From Miltoncostaea sp963762825 (GTDB taxonomy: Bacteria; Actinomycetota; Thermoleophilia; Miltoncostaeales; Miltoncostaeaceae): a DNA stretch of 64,000 nt. Shown here in pieces: positions 53,060 to 62,561 of this stretch (within the stretch, counting starts at the first letter, position 1; each line of letters starts with the position of its first letter). The position numbers were made by a program, and so were the translations under genes. The notes beneath the pieces were generated by a model, which was not told the DNA's origin, made no database searches, and worked only from the letters and a program-made list of their open reading frames with translations. The DNA is taken from positions 1,502,157 through 1,566,156 of the forward strand of contig CAVXLZ010000001.1 of the NCBI GenBank assembly GCA_963762825.1, written 5' to 3'.

Positions 53060-53800
53060 TCAGGGCCGCACCATCCGTCCGCCATCGACAACCAGGGTGT
53101 GTCCGGTCACGTAGTCCGCCTCCAGCAGGTAGCGGAGCGCCCCCGCCACGTCGTCGGGGGACCCTACCCGCTCGAGCACGGTCTTCTCGACCGCGCGTCG
53201 CGTGGCCGCGTCCTCGGCGCCTTCGGGCATGAGCACCGTGCCCGGCGCGATGGCGTTGACCGTGATGTGCGGCGCGAGGGTCTGGGCCAGGCTGCGCGTG
53301 AGCATCACGAGCCCGGCCTTCGCAACCGAGTGGGCCGTGAAGCGCGGCCAGGGCTCGAGCCCGGCGACATCGGCCACGTTGACGATGCGTCCGAAGCCCC
53401 CCTCCACCATCCCGGGCGCCGCCGCCTGGGAGCAGAAGAAGGGGCCCTTCAGATTGACCGAGAGGGCACGGTCGAGGTCTTCCTCGCTCGTCTGGGCGAA
53501 AGCGGCCGCCACGAAGTTCGCCGCGGAGTTCACCAGCACGTCCACTCCGCCGAGAGCGTCCTGCGCACCGGCCACGACGCGATGGCACTGCGCGGCGACG
53601 CCGAGGTCGCCGCCCACGGTCGCCGCGCGGACACCCCGGGCCCGGCACTCGGACGCGGTCTCGTCGGCCGGCCCCGAGGACGAGTGGTAGTGCACGACCA
53701 CGTCGAGCCCCATGTCGGCGAGGGCGAGAGAGAGGGCGCGACCCACCCGCACCGCGCCGCCTGTGACCAGCGCCCGGCGACCGGCGAGCGGCGACCTCAC
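53060..53800 (-). CDS. Short-chain dehydrogenase/reductase
   Basis: 246 residues, classical SDR. The Rossmann motif is TGGAVRVGRAL, the NNAG region reads VNSAANFVAAAF, and the catalytic Tyr-x3-Lys position reads HSVAKAGL: Lys is present, but Tyr is replaced by His. That change could lower or alter activity. Substrate unknown; pteridine reductase-like spacing (VGRALSLAL) is visible. It overlaps rdgB by four bases. Confidence 0.85.
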   Translation of the reverse strand: MRSPLAGRRALVTGGAVRVGRALSLALADMGLDVVVHYHSSSGPADETASECRARGVRAATVGGDLGVAAQCHRVVAGAQDALGGVDVLVNSAANFVAAAFAQTSEEDLDRALSVNLKGPFFCSQAAAPGMVEGGFGRIVNVADVAGLEPWPRFTAHSVAKAGLVMLTRSLAQTLAPHITVNAIAPGTVLMPEGAEDAATRRAVEKTVLERVGSPDDVAGALRYLLEADYVTGHTLVVDGGRMVRP

Positions 53801-54369
53801 GCGAGTGCGAGCATGGCGGCCATGCGACGCGTGGCCCGGCCGCGGTGCGAGATCGCCGCCTTCTCGTCCCGGCTCATCTGAGCCATCGAACGCTCTTGCC
53901 CCTCCGGCAGGAAGAGCGGGTCGTAGCCGAAACCACCCGTCCCGCGCATGGCGGGCGCGATCCGTCCTCGGCAGGTCCCGCTCGCCACGAGCATGCGCCC
54001 GTGCGGGTCGAGAGCCACCAGCACGCAGACGAAGGCCGCCGAGCGGTCGTCCACCCCCTCGAGCTCATCGAGCAGGCGGCGGCAGTTGTCGGCGAAGGTC
54101 GCATCCGCTCCCGCGTACCGGGCGCTGAAGACCCCGGGTCGCCCGCCGAGGGCGTGGACCACGAGGCCGGAGTCGTCGGCGAGCACGATCGCATCGTCGG
54201 CGATCTCCCCACGCAGCGCCGCCGCCTTGATCCACGCGTTCTGCAGCAGCGTGACCCCGGTCTCGTCGGGGTCGAACCCCGCCGGAGCCGCGCTCACGTC
54301 AACCCCCTCGAGAAGCGGCTGGAGCTCGGCGACCTTGTGCGGATTACCGGTGGCGAGCACGATGCGCAT
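53797..54369 (-). CDS. rdgB: Non-canonical purine NTP pyrophosphatase
   Basis: 190 residues, RdgB/HAM1 family. ATGNPHKVAEL opens the protein, with FADNCRRLLDELEG, TGGFGYDPLF and SHRGRA later. It hydrolyses ITP, XTP and dITP and so cleans the nucleotide pool. ATG 54369 is the usual start; GTG 54405, overlapping the rph stop as GTGA, would add 12 residues. The rph-rdgB order is common. Confidence 0.95.
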   Translation of the reverse strand: MRIVLATGNPHKVAELQPLLEGVDVSAAPAGFDPDETGVTLLQNAWIKAAALRGEIADDAIVLADDSGLVVHALGGRPGVFSARYAGADATFADNCRRLLDELEGVDDRSAAFVCVLVALDPHGRMLVASGTCRGRIAPAMRGTGGFGYDPLFLPEGQERSMAQMSRDEKAAISHRGRATRRMAAMLALA

Positions 54370-54401
54370 CGCGCCGGGAGATGTCGGATGCGCGGCCTCG
54401 C

Positions 54402-55115
54402 TCACGCCACGGCGGCCGACTGCGCGGCACTCAGGGCCCTCACCCCGGCCTCGGCCAGGTCGAGCAGCGCGTCGAGCTGATCGCGCGAGAACGTGCGCCC
54501 CTCTGCGGTGGCCTGCACCTCGACCAGCCGCCCGTCGCCGGTCATCACCACGTTCATGTCCGACTCGGCCCGCGAGTCCTCCGTGTAGGCGAGATCGAGC
54601 AGGGGGACGCCGTCCACCATGCCGACGCTCACGGCGGCGATCGAGCCGACCAGGGGCAAGGCGTCGAGGCGCCCGCTCGTGACGAGACCGGACATCGCCT
54701 GATGGAGGGCGACCCACGCTCCGCAGATGCTGGCGCACCGCGTGCCGCCATCGGCCTGGAGCACGTCGCAGTCGAGCCACACCGTGCGCTCGCCGAGCGC
54801 ACCCATGTCGACGACCGCGCGCAGGGAGCGCCCGATGAGGCGCTGGATCTCCGTGGTGCGGCCGTCGGGGCGTCCCTTGGCCACGTCGCGCGGCTTGCGA
54901 TCGCCGGTGGAGGCCGGGAGCATCCCGTACTCGGCCGTCACCCAGCCCGTACCGCGGCCCCGCATCCAGCCCGGAACCGCCTCGTCGACCGACGCGGTGC
55001 AGATGACCCGCGTGCGACCCACCGAGATGAGGGCGCTGCCGTCGGCGGTCTCCACGAAGCCCGGGATGATGTCAACCGGGCGAAGTCGGTCCGGGGTGCG
55101 TCCGTCGGCTCGCAT
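54402..55115 (-). CDS. rph: Ribonuclease PH
   Basis: 237 residues, full length. RNase PH is a phosphate-dependent 3' to 5' exonuclease that trims tRNA precursors. Motifs: GRTRVICTASV, GTGWVTAEYGMLPAST and QADGGTRCASICGAWVAL, and the C-terminal TAEGRTFSRDQL. It is divergent from the sirtuin gene with a 53-base gap; it leads the rph-rdgB-SDR run. Confidence 0.97.
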   Translation of the reverse strand: MRADGRTPDRLRPVDIIPGFVETADGSALISVGRTRVICTASVDEAVPGWMRGRGTGWVTAEYGMLPASTGDRKPRDVAKGRPDGRTTEIQRLIGRSLRAVVDMGALGERTVWLDCDVLQADGGTRCASICGAWVALHQAMSGLVTSGRLDALPLVGSIAAVSVGMVDGVPLLDLAYTEDSRAESDMNVVMTGDGRLVEVQATAEGRTFSRDQLDALLDLAEAGVRALSAAQSAAVA

Positions 55116-55168
55116 CGGCCGAAGCTTAGCGTCGGCCCCGGCGTACCCCTGCGGTTAGCATTGCGCCG

Positions 55169-55918
55169 ATGGCCGACGGACCACGAGAGCTCGCCGCCCT
55201 CCTCACCGGTGCCGAGCACGCGGTCGTCCTGACCGGCGCCGGCATCTCCACCGAGAGCGGCATCCCCGACTTCCGCTCGGCGGGCGGGGTCTGGGAGGAG
55301 TTCGACCCGATGGAGGTCGCCTCGATGCAGACCTTCCTCACGAACCCTGAGCGCTTCTGGCGCTTCCACCGCCCGCGCATCGACATGCTCTCGGGCGTGG
55401 ACCCCAACCCGGCCCACCGCGCGGTGGCCGAGCTGGAGCGGCGCGGCATCGTCAAGGCCGTCCTCACCCAGAACATCGACGGCCTCCACGCCGCCGCGGG
55501 ATCGCGCGCGCTGATCCAGATGCACGGGGGCCTCGATCGCGGGATGTGTCTGCGCTGCGAGGCCCGGACCAGCTTCGACGAGCTCGTCGCCCGCGCCGAC
55601 TCCGCCGATGACGGCGTGCCGCTCTGCGACTGCGGCTTCCCGCTGAAGAGCGGCGTCGTGATGTTCGGCGAGAACCTGCCGACCGATGCCATCGAGGCGG
55701 CGTTCGACCACGCCCGGCGGGCCGACGTGATGCTGGTCGTCGGCAGCTCGCTTCTGGTCGCGCCGGTCAGTCAGCTCCCCGCCGTGGTGCTGGACGGAGG
55801 CGGCTCGCTCGCCATCCTCACCGAGAGCGAGACGCCCTACGACGACCGTGCGAGCGTGCGACTGCACGGTCGGGCCGGAGTCCAGTTGGCCGAGGTGGTC
55901 GCCGCGCTCGGGGTCTGA
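55169..55918 (+). CDS. NAD-dependent protein deacylase (sirtuin)
   Basis: 249 residues, Sir2 family. NAD site GAGISTESGIPDFRS, QNIDGLH and the catalytic His in IQMHGG, then four Cys of the zinc site (MCLRCE and LCDCG). The LHG motif reads MHG. It removes acetyl or longer acyl groups from lysines. It is monocistronic, divergent from rph. After its stop there are 73 bases with no feature. Confidence 0.93.
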   Translation: MADGPRELAALLTGAEHAVVLTGAGISTESGIPDFRSAGGVWEEFDPMEVASMQTFLTNPERFWRFHRPRIDMLSGVDPNPAHRAVAELERRGIVKAVLTQNIDGLHAAAGSRALIQMHGGLDRGMCLRCEARTSFDELVARADSADDGVPLCDCGFPLKSGVVMFGENLPTDAIEAAFDHARRADVMLVVGSSLLVAPVSQLPAVVLDGGGSLAILTESETPYDDRASVRLHGRAGVQLAEVVAALGV

Positions 55919-55991
55919 TCCGCCCCTCCTCGTCGGCCCGGTCTCGGCGCGGCAAGGCTGGATCGAGCCGGAAGGGGCGCGGGAACCCTCC

Positions 55992-56813
55992 TCAGTCGGC
56001 GGGCCGGGTCGAGATGATGAGGTGGTTCGATGCCTTGCCGGCATCGATCATCTCGAGGTAGCAGGTGAAGTAGTCGATGTGATGATCGGTCTGCTCCGCG
56101 CCTTGCTCCTGCGCGATGGCGTCGCGGTGCGTGATCCATCCCGTGCGCCAGCGCTCCATCTGGACGCGGAAGTCGCTGATGTACTCGACGACCTCGTCAA
56201 CGACGAAGCCGGCCTCGACGAGCTTCGTCTTGTAGCCGGCGAGGGTGTCGGTGTACTGGGGGATCGCGTAGCCGCGGGCCATGCGCCGACGGATGCCGTC
56301 GTCGCCTTCGTCGAAGTCGAACGTGCCCGAGAGGAAGGCCCACGCCCCTCCCGGCCGCAGCATGCGGCGCACCTCCCGGAACATCCCGACCTTGTCCTCG
56401 AAGACATTCATGACGTTCATGCTGATGACGATGTCGAACGATCCGTCCTCGAAGGGCATCGACATCCCGTCGGCCTTGACGAAGCTCACGCGATCCCCGA
56501 GGCCCGCCTTCCTCACCAGCCGGTGGGAGACGTCGATGCCGACATCGTTGACCTCGACCCCGGTCATGCGACAGCCGCTCTTCGACGCCATGTAGATCGC
56601 GGGACCACCGGTGCCGCTCCCCACGTCGAGGACGCTCGTGTTCGCGTCCATCCCGAGCCGATCGACCATGTGGTCGAAGTACCGGACCGTCGCGAACGAC
56701 TGCTGGCCGAGGTCGTCGCCCGGCAGCCAGACGTCCTTCCGCAGGAGCCTGTTCGCGGGGCTGTCGATCCGGTGGATCTCGGAGTAGTCGACTCCCATGC
56801 CATCGTGCTCCAT
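55992..56813 (-). CDS. SAM-dependent methyltransferase, sarcosine/dimethylglycine methyltransferase-like
   Basis: 273 residues. The SAM motif I is VLDVGSGTGGPAIYMA, and motif IV/V reads FDIVISMNVMNVF then RMLRPGGAW. The N-terminal region (PANRLLRKDVWLPGDDLGQQSF) and the final EMIDAGKASNHLI segment resemble the glycine-betaine-type N-methyltransferase group. Substrate unknown. ATG 56813 is chosen from the spacing to a weak GGGCACC. Confidence 0.82.
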   Translation of the reverse strand: MEHDGMGVDYSEIHRIDSPANRLLRKDVWLPGDDLGQQSFATVRYFDHMVDRLGMDANTSVLDVGSGTGGPAIYMASKSGCRMTGVEVNDVGIDVSHRLVRKAGLGDRVSFVKADGMSMPFEDGSFDIVISMNVMNVFEDKVGMFREVRRMLRPGGAWAFLSGTFDFDEGDDGIRRRMARGYAIPQYTDTLAGYKTKLVEAGFVVDEVVEYISDFRVQMERWRTGWITHRDAIAQEQGAEQTDHHIDYFTCYLEMIDAGKASNHLIISTRPAD

Positions 56814-56904
56814 CGGGTGCCCTTTCGCGTCGCATCACGCCGCAGTTGCGCCCTCGATCTCATCGTAGGCCCGCGACACCGTTGCTACCTTCCGACCCGG
56901 GACA

Positions 56905-57783
56905 CTAGACCGGCGGTGGCGCTCGCCAGAGGCCGTCGTCGCCGGCCGGGATGCGCACCGCGCGACCCTCCCCCACCAGGCGCAGCAGGGCCGTCTCCGC
57001 GGCGACGCGATCGGGGGCGTCGTTGCCGTCGGCCAGGAGCGCGGCGACCTCCTGGGTGGTGAGACCATCCAGGAAGTGGTGCAGGAGCGGCTCCGGCCCC
57101 TCGGGTGGCGGGCGGCGGTCGAGTGTCGGGTCGAGGTTGGCCAACAGGACGTCGTAGGCCTCCACCGTCTGCCAGCCACCTGCCACGAGGCGCCGTCCGT
57201 CGGCCTCCAGCACCACGGTCGGCGCCGTGAAGCGCACCGGGCCGTCGGTGGTGGCCGTCTTGCCCTGAGCCTCGGCGGGCGACCCCGCCGCCGAGCGGGC
57301 CTCCGCCCGATCGGCCTCGTACGCTGCGCTCACCTCGGGATCGTCGAGGCGACCGATGATCTCGTCTGCTCGAATCCCCGTCACCGCGGTGAGTGCCGCG
57401 TGGAGACCACGGTCGTCGTCGAGGATCATCGCGGTGGTGAAGTTGGCGAGCTGCAGGGCCCGCAGCACCCGCCACTCGCTACCGGGATCCACGATGCGAG
57501 CCGCCACCACCGCCCGGCACGCGCGCGCAGTCCCCGGCACGTGGTCCTTGAGCGCAAGGGCGAAGGGCATCCCGAAGCGATCCCGGAACTCGACGTGACC
57601 GACGAGCAAACCGGCGGGCGTGTAGCCGGAGGCGGCGTAGCGCCGTCCGTCCTCGGCCAGACCGATCATCACCAGCCGCCATGCGAGCTGGTCGCCGTAG
57701 CGCCACTCGATCACCCGCAGTGCGGGAAGCGCGGAGTAGGCCCAAGGGCACCCGGGGTCGGTGTGGAGGGTGGCGGCGATCAT
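56905..57783 (-). CDS. DsbA/FrnE-like thioredoxin-fold protein with a monothiol site
   Basis: 292 residues. The N-terminal motif reads HTDPGCPWAYSALPAL, so the CPWC of FrnE-type DsbA proteins is C-P-W-A: the second Cys is gone. The middle (FTAPTVVLEAD) has the expected cis-Pro region. The last 90 residues form a helical extension with no known family. The stop TAG lies in a repeat-like CTAGTGTCC sequence. Possibly cytosolic; no signal peptide. Confidence 0.75.
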   Translation of the reverse strand: MIAATLHTDPGCPWAYSALPALRVIEWRYGDQLAWRLVMIGLAEDGRRYAASGYTPAGLLVGHVEFRDRFGMPFALALKDHVPGTARACRAVVAARIVDPGSEWRVLRALQLANFTTAMILDDDRGLHAALTAVTGIRADEIIGRLDDPEVSAAYEADRAEARSAAGSPAEAQGKTATTDGPVRFTAPTVVLEADGRRLVAGGWQTVEAYDVLLANLDPTLDRRPPPEGPEPLLHHFLDGLTTQEVAALLADGNDAPDRVAAETALLRLVGEGRAVRIPAGDDGLWRAPPPV

Positions 57784-57796
57784 GCCGTGCAGCGTG

Positions 57797-58741
57797 TCAG
57801 ACGCGCTGGTCGAGCCAGTCGATGACCGCCTCGACCAAGGGCTCATCGAGGCCGGTGAAGCCGTGGTCGGCATCGGGGATCGTCTCCCGGAGCACGCTTG
57901 GACAGTCCCCCTGGCGGGCGATCGCCTCGAGCTGGGCGCCCTCTTCCTCGCGGACGAGCTCGTCCTCGCCGGCCTGGATGATCGCGAGGGGAACCGTGAC
58001 GTGGCCGATCCGCAGCCGCGACTCGGCATGGGGGGCCTGCGGCCCGCGGGCGAACCACCAGGTGCGGTACGTCCAGATCTCGCCGTCCAGGGGCCGGTCT
58101 CCGAAGCCGCGCGCGCGGCGCACCAGGAAGATGCGATCGCGCGTCACGTCCTCGAACCCCGGCGCGAGCCGGTGGTGCACGAGGTCGCGCACCTCCTCGT
58201 ATCCGGGCTCCGCCCCGAAGTACTCCCAGCGCAGACGAAGCGCCGCGGGCAGCGAGGCAGGGTGCGCGAGGGTGCACACGCCGACCACGTCCTCGGGCTG
58301 ACGCAGGGCCTGGTAGTGCGTCACGATCGTGGCGCCCATGCTGAAGCCGAGCAGGACGATGCGACGGAAACCGCGGCGCCGGAGCACGGCGAGGGCGGCA
58401 TCGAGGTCGAGCGGGGTGAGGTGCATCAACCCCCCCCCGAAGATGACTCCGTAGTTGGCCATACGCGTGTTGACCGAGAGCACGGTGAAGCCGGCTTTGG
58501 CGAGGCCGAAGGAGACGCGTCGCGGCACCCCGGTGAGGTAGTTGCCGACGGAGCCGTGCACCACCACCACGGCCAGCCGATGCCGGCCCGAGTCGCCCCC
58601 GGCGGGCTTGAAGATCATCCCGTCCCACTTCTGGCCGTCCTCGGTGTGGGTCACCACGAGGTCGATCGCGAGACCGCGGTCGTCGGCGCCGAACAGGGGC
58701 GGCCGTCGCCGGCCCCCCCGATTGACGAAGCGGGGGCTCAT
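57797..58741 (-). CDS. Alpha/beta hydrolase, paralogue A
   Basis: 314 residues. The nucleophile elbow is LLGFSMGATI (GxSxG), the early oxyanion region is VVVVHGSVGNY, and a C-terminal His is in DADHGFTG with an Asp before it. The mid segment contains WTYRTWWFARGP, which is also in the next gene. It is probably an esterase or lipase; substrate unknown. It follows the DsbA-like gene on the same strand. Confidence 0.8.
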   Translation of the reverse strand: MSPRFVNRGGRRRPPLFGADDRGLAIDLVVTHTEDGQKWDGMIFKPAGGDSGRHRLAVVVVHGSVGNYLTGVPRRVSFGLAKAGFTVLSVNTRMANYGVIFGGGLMHLTPLDLDAALAVLRRRGFRRIVLLGFSMGATIVTHYQALRQPEDVVGVCTLAHPASLPAALRLRWEYFGAEPGYEEVRDLVHHRLAPGFEDVTRDRIFLVRRARGFGDRPLDGEIWTYRTWWFARGPQAPHAESRLRIGHVTVPLAIIQAGEDELVREEEGAQLEAIARQGDCPSVLRETIPDADHGFTGLDEPLVEAVIDWLDQRV

Positions 58742-58745
58742 GCGG

Positions 58746-59642
58746 TCAGACCTGCTCGCGCAGCCAGGACGTGACCGCGTGGAGCGTGTCGATCTCGTAG
58801 CCGTCGAAGCTGTGCGGCGCGTCGTCGATGCGGATCACGGTCACGTCGCGATTGCCCGCGGCCCGCGCGACGGCGGCCAGCGCCACCGCCTCCTCGAACT
58901 GGACCACCTCGTCGCCGGTGCCCTGCACGAGCAGAATCGGCGCCCAGACCTGGCCGATCTGCCGGAACGCCATCGCCGACGTCGCCGAGGGGCCTCGGGA
59001 GTGCCACCAGGTGCGATAGGTGTAGACCTCGCTGTCGGAGGGTCGCGTGCTCGGCCCTCGGCTGCGCTCCACCACGAACAGGCGGTCGCGGTCGGGCGAG
59101 TCCGGATCGGCGCCGATCTCCCTGCGCGCGTTGGCCGTCAGCTCGGCGTAGGCGGGAACGGCGCCGAAGCGGTCGGCGCGCTGCTTCATCGACTGGGGCA
59201 GTCCCCAGGGGTTGCCGAGGCAGACCAGACCGCGGAGATCGGGTACATGGTGGGTGGCCGCGTAGCGCGTGGCCAGGGTGGCGCCGCTCGAGTAGCCCGA
59301 GAGGACGATGGTGTCGTACCCCTGCTCGCGCAGCCAGACGACGGCCGCCTCGACGTCGCGGATCGCCTCGTCGAAGATGGCCTGGCCGAAGAGCTGGCCG
59401 ACGTTGGCCATCCTGGTCTCCAGCACGAGCACGGGGAACCCGGCACGGGCCAGGGGGGCGGGATAGAAGCGCAGCGTCCCCACCAGGAAGTTGCCCATGA
59501 TCCCGTGGATGTGGACGATCGCCGTCCGTCGTCCGCTTGCGCGCGCCCGGCCTCGGGCAGCGCGCACGTCGATCTCGAAGAGCGCGTCATGCACTTCGTC
59601 GTCTTCCGAGGTGAGGCTCACGAGGCGGCGATCGACGGGCAT
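58746..59642 (-). CDS. Alpha/beta hydrolase, paralogue B
   Basis: 298 residues, the tandem paralogue of the gene 4 bases downstream. Elbow VLSGYSSGATL, oxyanion IVHIHGIMGNF, and the shared signature YTYRTWWHSRGP; the last His is in DDAPHSFDG. Divergence is large except at these motifs and ETRMANVG. No signal peptide. Substrate unknown. Confidence 0.8.
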   Translation of the reverse strand: MPVDRRLVSLTSEDDEVHDALFEIDVRAARGRARASGRRTAIVHIHGIMGNFLVGTLRFYPAPLARAGFPVLVLETRMANVGQLFGQAIFDEAIRDVEAAVVWLREQGYDTIVLSGYSSGATLATRYAATHHVPDLRGLVCLGNPWGLPQSMKQRADRFGAVPAYAELTANARREIGADPDSPDRDRLFVVERSRGPSTRPSDSEVYTYRTWWHSRGPSATSAMAFRQIGQVWAPILLVQGTGDEVVQFEEAVALAAVARAAGNRDVTVIRIDDAPHSFDGYEIDTLHAVTSWLREQV

Positions 59643-59695
59643 CGGTATCGCTACCGCAGGGTCGGGGCGGAGACCACGGGCGTTACGATACCCCC

Positions 59696-60037
59696 GTGAC
59701 CCCGGCCGATCGCCTTCCCGTGAGCTTCCTCTTCAGCCGCGCGTGCCCCTCCCACGAGGAGGGCCTGATGCTGCTCCGGGCCGCGGCCGCCGACGCCGGC
59801 GTGGAACTCGATCTGAGCGTCGTGGAGGTCGTGAGCGACGCGCAGGCCGACGAGCTGCGCTTCCCCGGGTCTCCCACGTACATCATCGGTGGACGCGACC
59901 CGTTCGCGCTTCACGTCCCCGACCACGCGTTCCAATTCGACGCCTGCCGCGCCTTCGCCCTCCCCGGGGACCGCATCGGCCCCCTTCCCCACCACGACGA
60001 CCTCGTCGCCGCGCTCCGCTCGGGAGGAGGCACCTGA
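59696..60037 (+). CDS. Thioredoxin-fold small protein
   Basis: 113 residues from GTG 59696. The short LFSRACPSHEEGL motif has a single Cys at the usual redox position, and LRFPGSPTYIIGGRDPF carries the cis-Pro strand of the fold, so it is a one-Cys thioredoxin-like protein of unknown role. It overlaps the next thioredoxin-like gene (TGATG), so both are co-translated. Confidence 0.72.
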   Translation: MTPADRLPVSFLFSRACPSHEEGLMLLRAAAADAGVELDLSVVEVVSDAQADELRFPGSPTYIIGGRDPFALHVPDHAFQFDACRAFALPGDRIGPLPHHDDLVAALRSGGGT

Positions 60038-60567
60038 TGAGCATCAGCATCGGCGACGCCGCCCCCGGCTTCCGCCTGCCGGACACCGACGGTGGCGAGG
60101 CGTCGCTGGAGGCGCTCTCGGACGCGTCGGTGGTGGTGGTCGCGTTCTGGTGCAACCACTGCCCCTACGTGCGCGCGTGGGAAGAGCGGCTCAACGCGAT
60201 CGCCCGCGACTACGCGGACCGGGGCGTGGCGACGGTCGCGATCTGCGCCAACGACGCCGTGACCCACCCCGGGGACTCGTTCGAGGCCATGGTGCTCCGC
60301 GCGAAGGAGCAGGGCTACGTCTTCCCGTACGCGCGCGACGATACGCAGGCGGTGGCGCATGCATACGGCGCCGAGCGCACGCCCGAGGTCTTCATGTTGG
60401 ACGCCGAGCGCCGACTGGCCTACCACGGCGCGATCGACGACAGCACCGACCCGGCTGCCGTGGGAGTGCACCATCTGCGTGCCGCGCTCGACGCCGTCCT
60501 GGCCGGTGGAAAGCCCGCCGTCGCCCAGACCCCGGCGGTCGGCTGCACCATCAAGTGGGCGCGCTGA
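60037..60567 (+). CDS. AhpC/TSA-type thioredoxin family protein
   Basis: 176 residues. The active site reads AFWCNHCPYVRAW (C-x2-C), followed by AICANDAVTHPGDSFEAM and ERTPEVFMLDAERRL with the cis-Pro. It is a peroxiredoxin- or TlpA-like oxidoreductase, cytoplasmic as no signal peptide is seen. ATG 60037 overlaps the preceding gene. Confidence 0.88.
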   Translation: MSISIGDAAPGFRLPDTDGGEASLEALSDASVVVVAFWCNHCPYVRAWEERLNAIARDYADRGVATVAICANDAVTHPGDSFEAMVLRAKEQGYVFPYARDDTQAVAHAYGAERTPEVFMLDAERRLAYHGAIDDSTDPAAVGVHHLRAALDAVLAGGKPAVAQTPAVGCTIKWAR

Positions 60568-60579
60568 CCCTCTGACCGA

Positions 60580-61062
60580 TCAGAGGGCGGAGTCGAGCCG
60601 CCCGTAGGTGCGATTGCAGTACAGCAGCGGGTCGGTGCCGGCGAGCTCGGAGGACACCACCCTGCCGACGAGGATCGTGTGGTCGCCACCCTCGTGCGAG
60701 GAGTGGGCCTCGCAGACGATGCGCGCCACGCCGAAGGGCAGCAGCGGCACGCCGAAGGGGCCGGACTCGTCCGGGAAGGCACCGAACTTGTCCGCGCCGG
60801 GCTGCGCGAACAGCGCCGACATCTCGGCCTGGGCGGCACCGAGGAGGTGGATCGCGAAGCCCGGGGCCGCCACGAGGCCTTCGTGCGAGAGGGCGGAGCG
60901 GGCCACGCAGACCAGGACCAGCGGCGGCTCGAGCGACAGCGAGGAGAACGAGGCCGCCGTCATGCCGATCGGATCGCCGCCGGAGCGCGCCGTGACGATG
61001 GTGACTCCGCTGGCCCAGCGGGCCAGTGTGTCGCGGAACTCGTTCTCGCTCACGCTCTCCAT
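60580..61062 (-). CDS. Flavin reductase-like (HpaC family) protein
   Basis: 160 residues from ATG 61062. The FMN-binding split barrel is seen in ASGVTIVTAR, GMTAASFSSLSLEPPLVLVC and HTILVGRVV. Such proteins supply reduced flavin to a monooxygenase; no partner is beside it. It is convergent with the thioredoxin pair. The 184-base gap above it, before the helicase gene, holds nothing else that I can see. Confidence 0.85.
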   Translation of the reverse strand: MESVSENEFRDTLARWASGVTIVTARSGGDPIGMTAASFSSLSLEPPLVLVCVARSALSHEGLVAAPGFAIHLLGAAQAEMSALFAQPGADKFGAFPDESGPFGVPLLPFGVARIVCEAHSSHEGGDHTILVGRVVSSELAGTDPLLYCNRTYGRLDSAL

Positions 61063-61246
61063 CTCACGGCAGGCTACTAGGAGCCCGCCGTACGAGTATG
61101 CTCGTCGGAGATTCTCGACGACATGCGTCGAAGCAGGGCGGCAATCCGGTCGCCCGTGGGAGGACGTCCTCAACCTCGAGCACTCCGGTTGGACGGTCGA
61201 GTGTGTCTCCCGTCCGATCCGCGGCATGAAGCCGCAAGGAGTTCAG

Positions 61247-62522
<1,276 letters not shown>

Positions 62523-62532
62523 ACGGCGACGC

Positions 62533-62561
62533 GGCGGGGACGGGGATCAGAAGTCCCCGCC
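62533..62561. terminator. Hairpin at the convergent 3' ends of the helicase and TPM genes
   Basis: GGCGGGGAC and GTCCCCGCC are perfect nine-base arms around an 11-base loop. It overlaps the 3' end of the minus-strand gene. No T-run; it could act in either direction. Confidence 0.4.
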
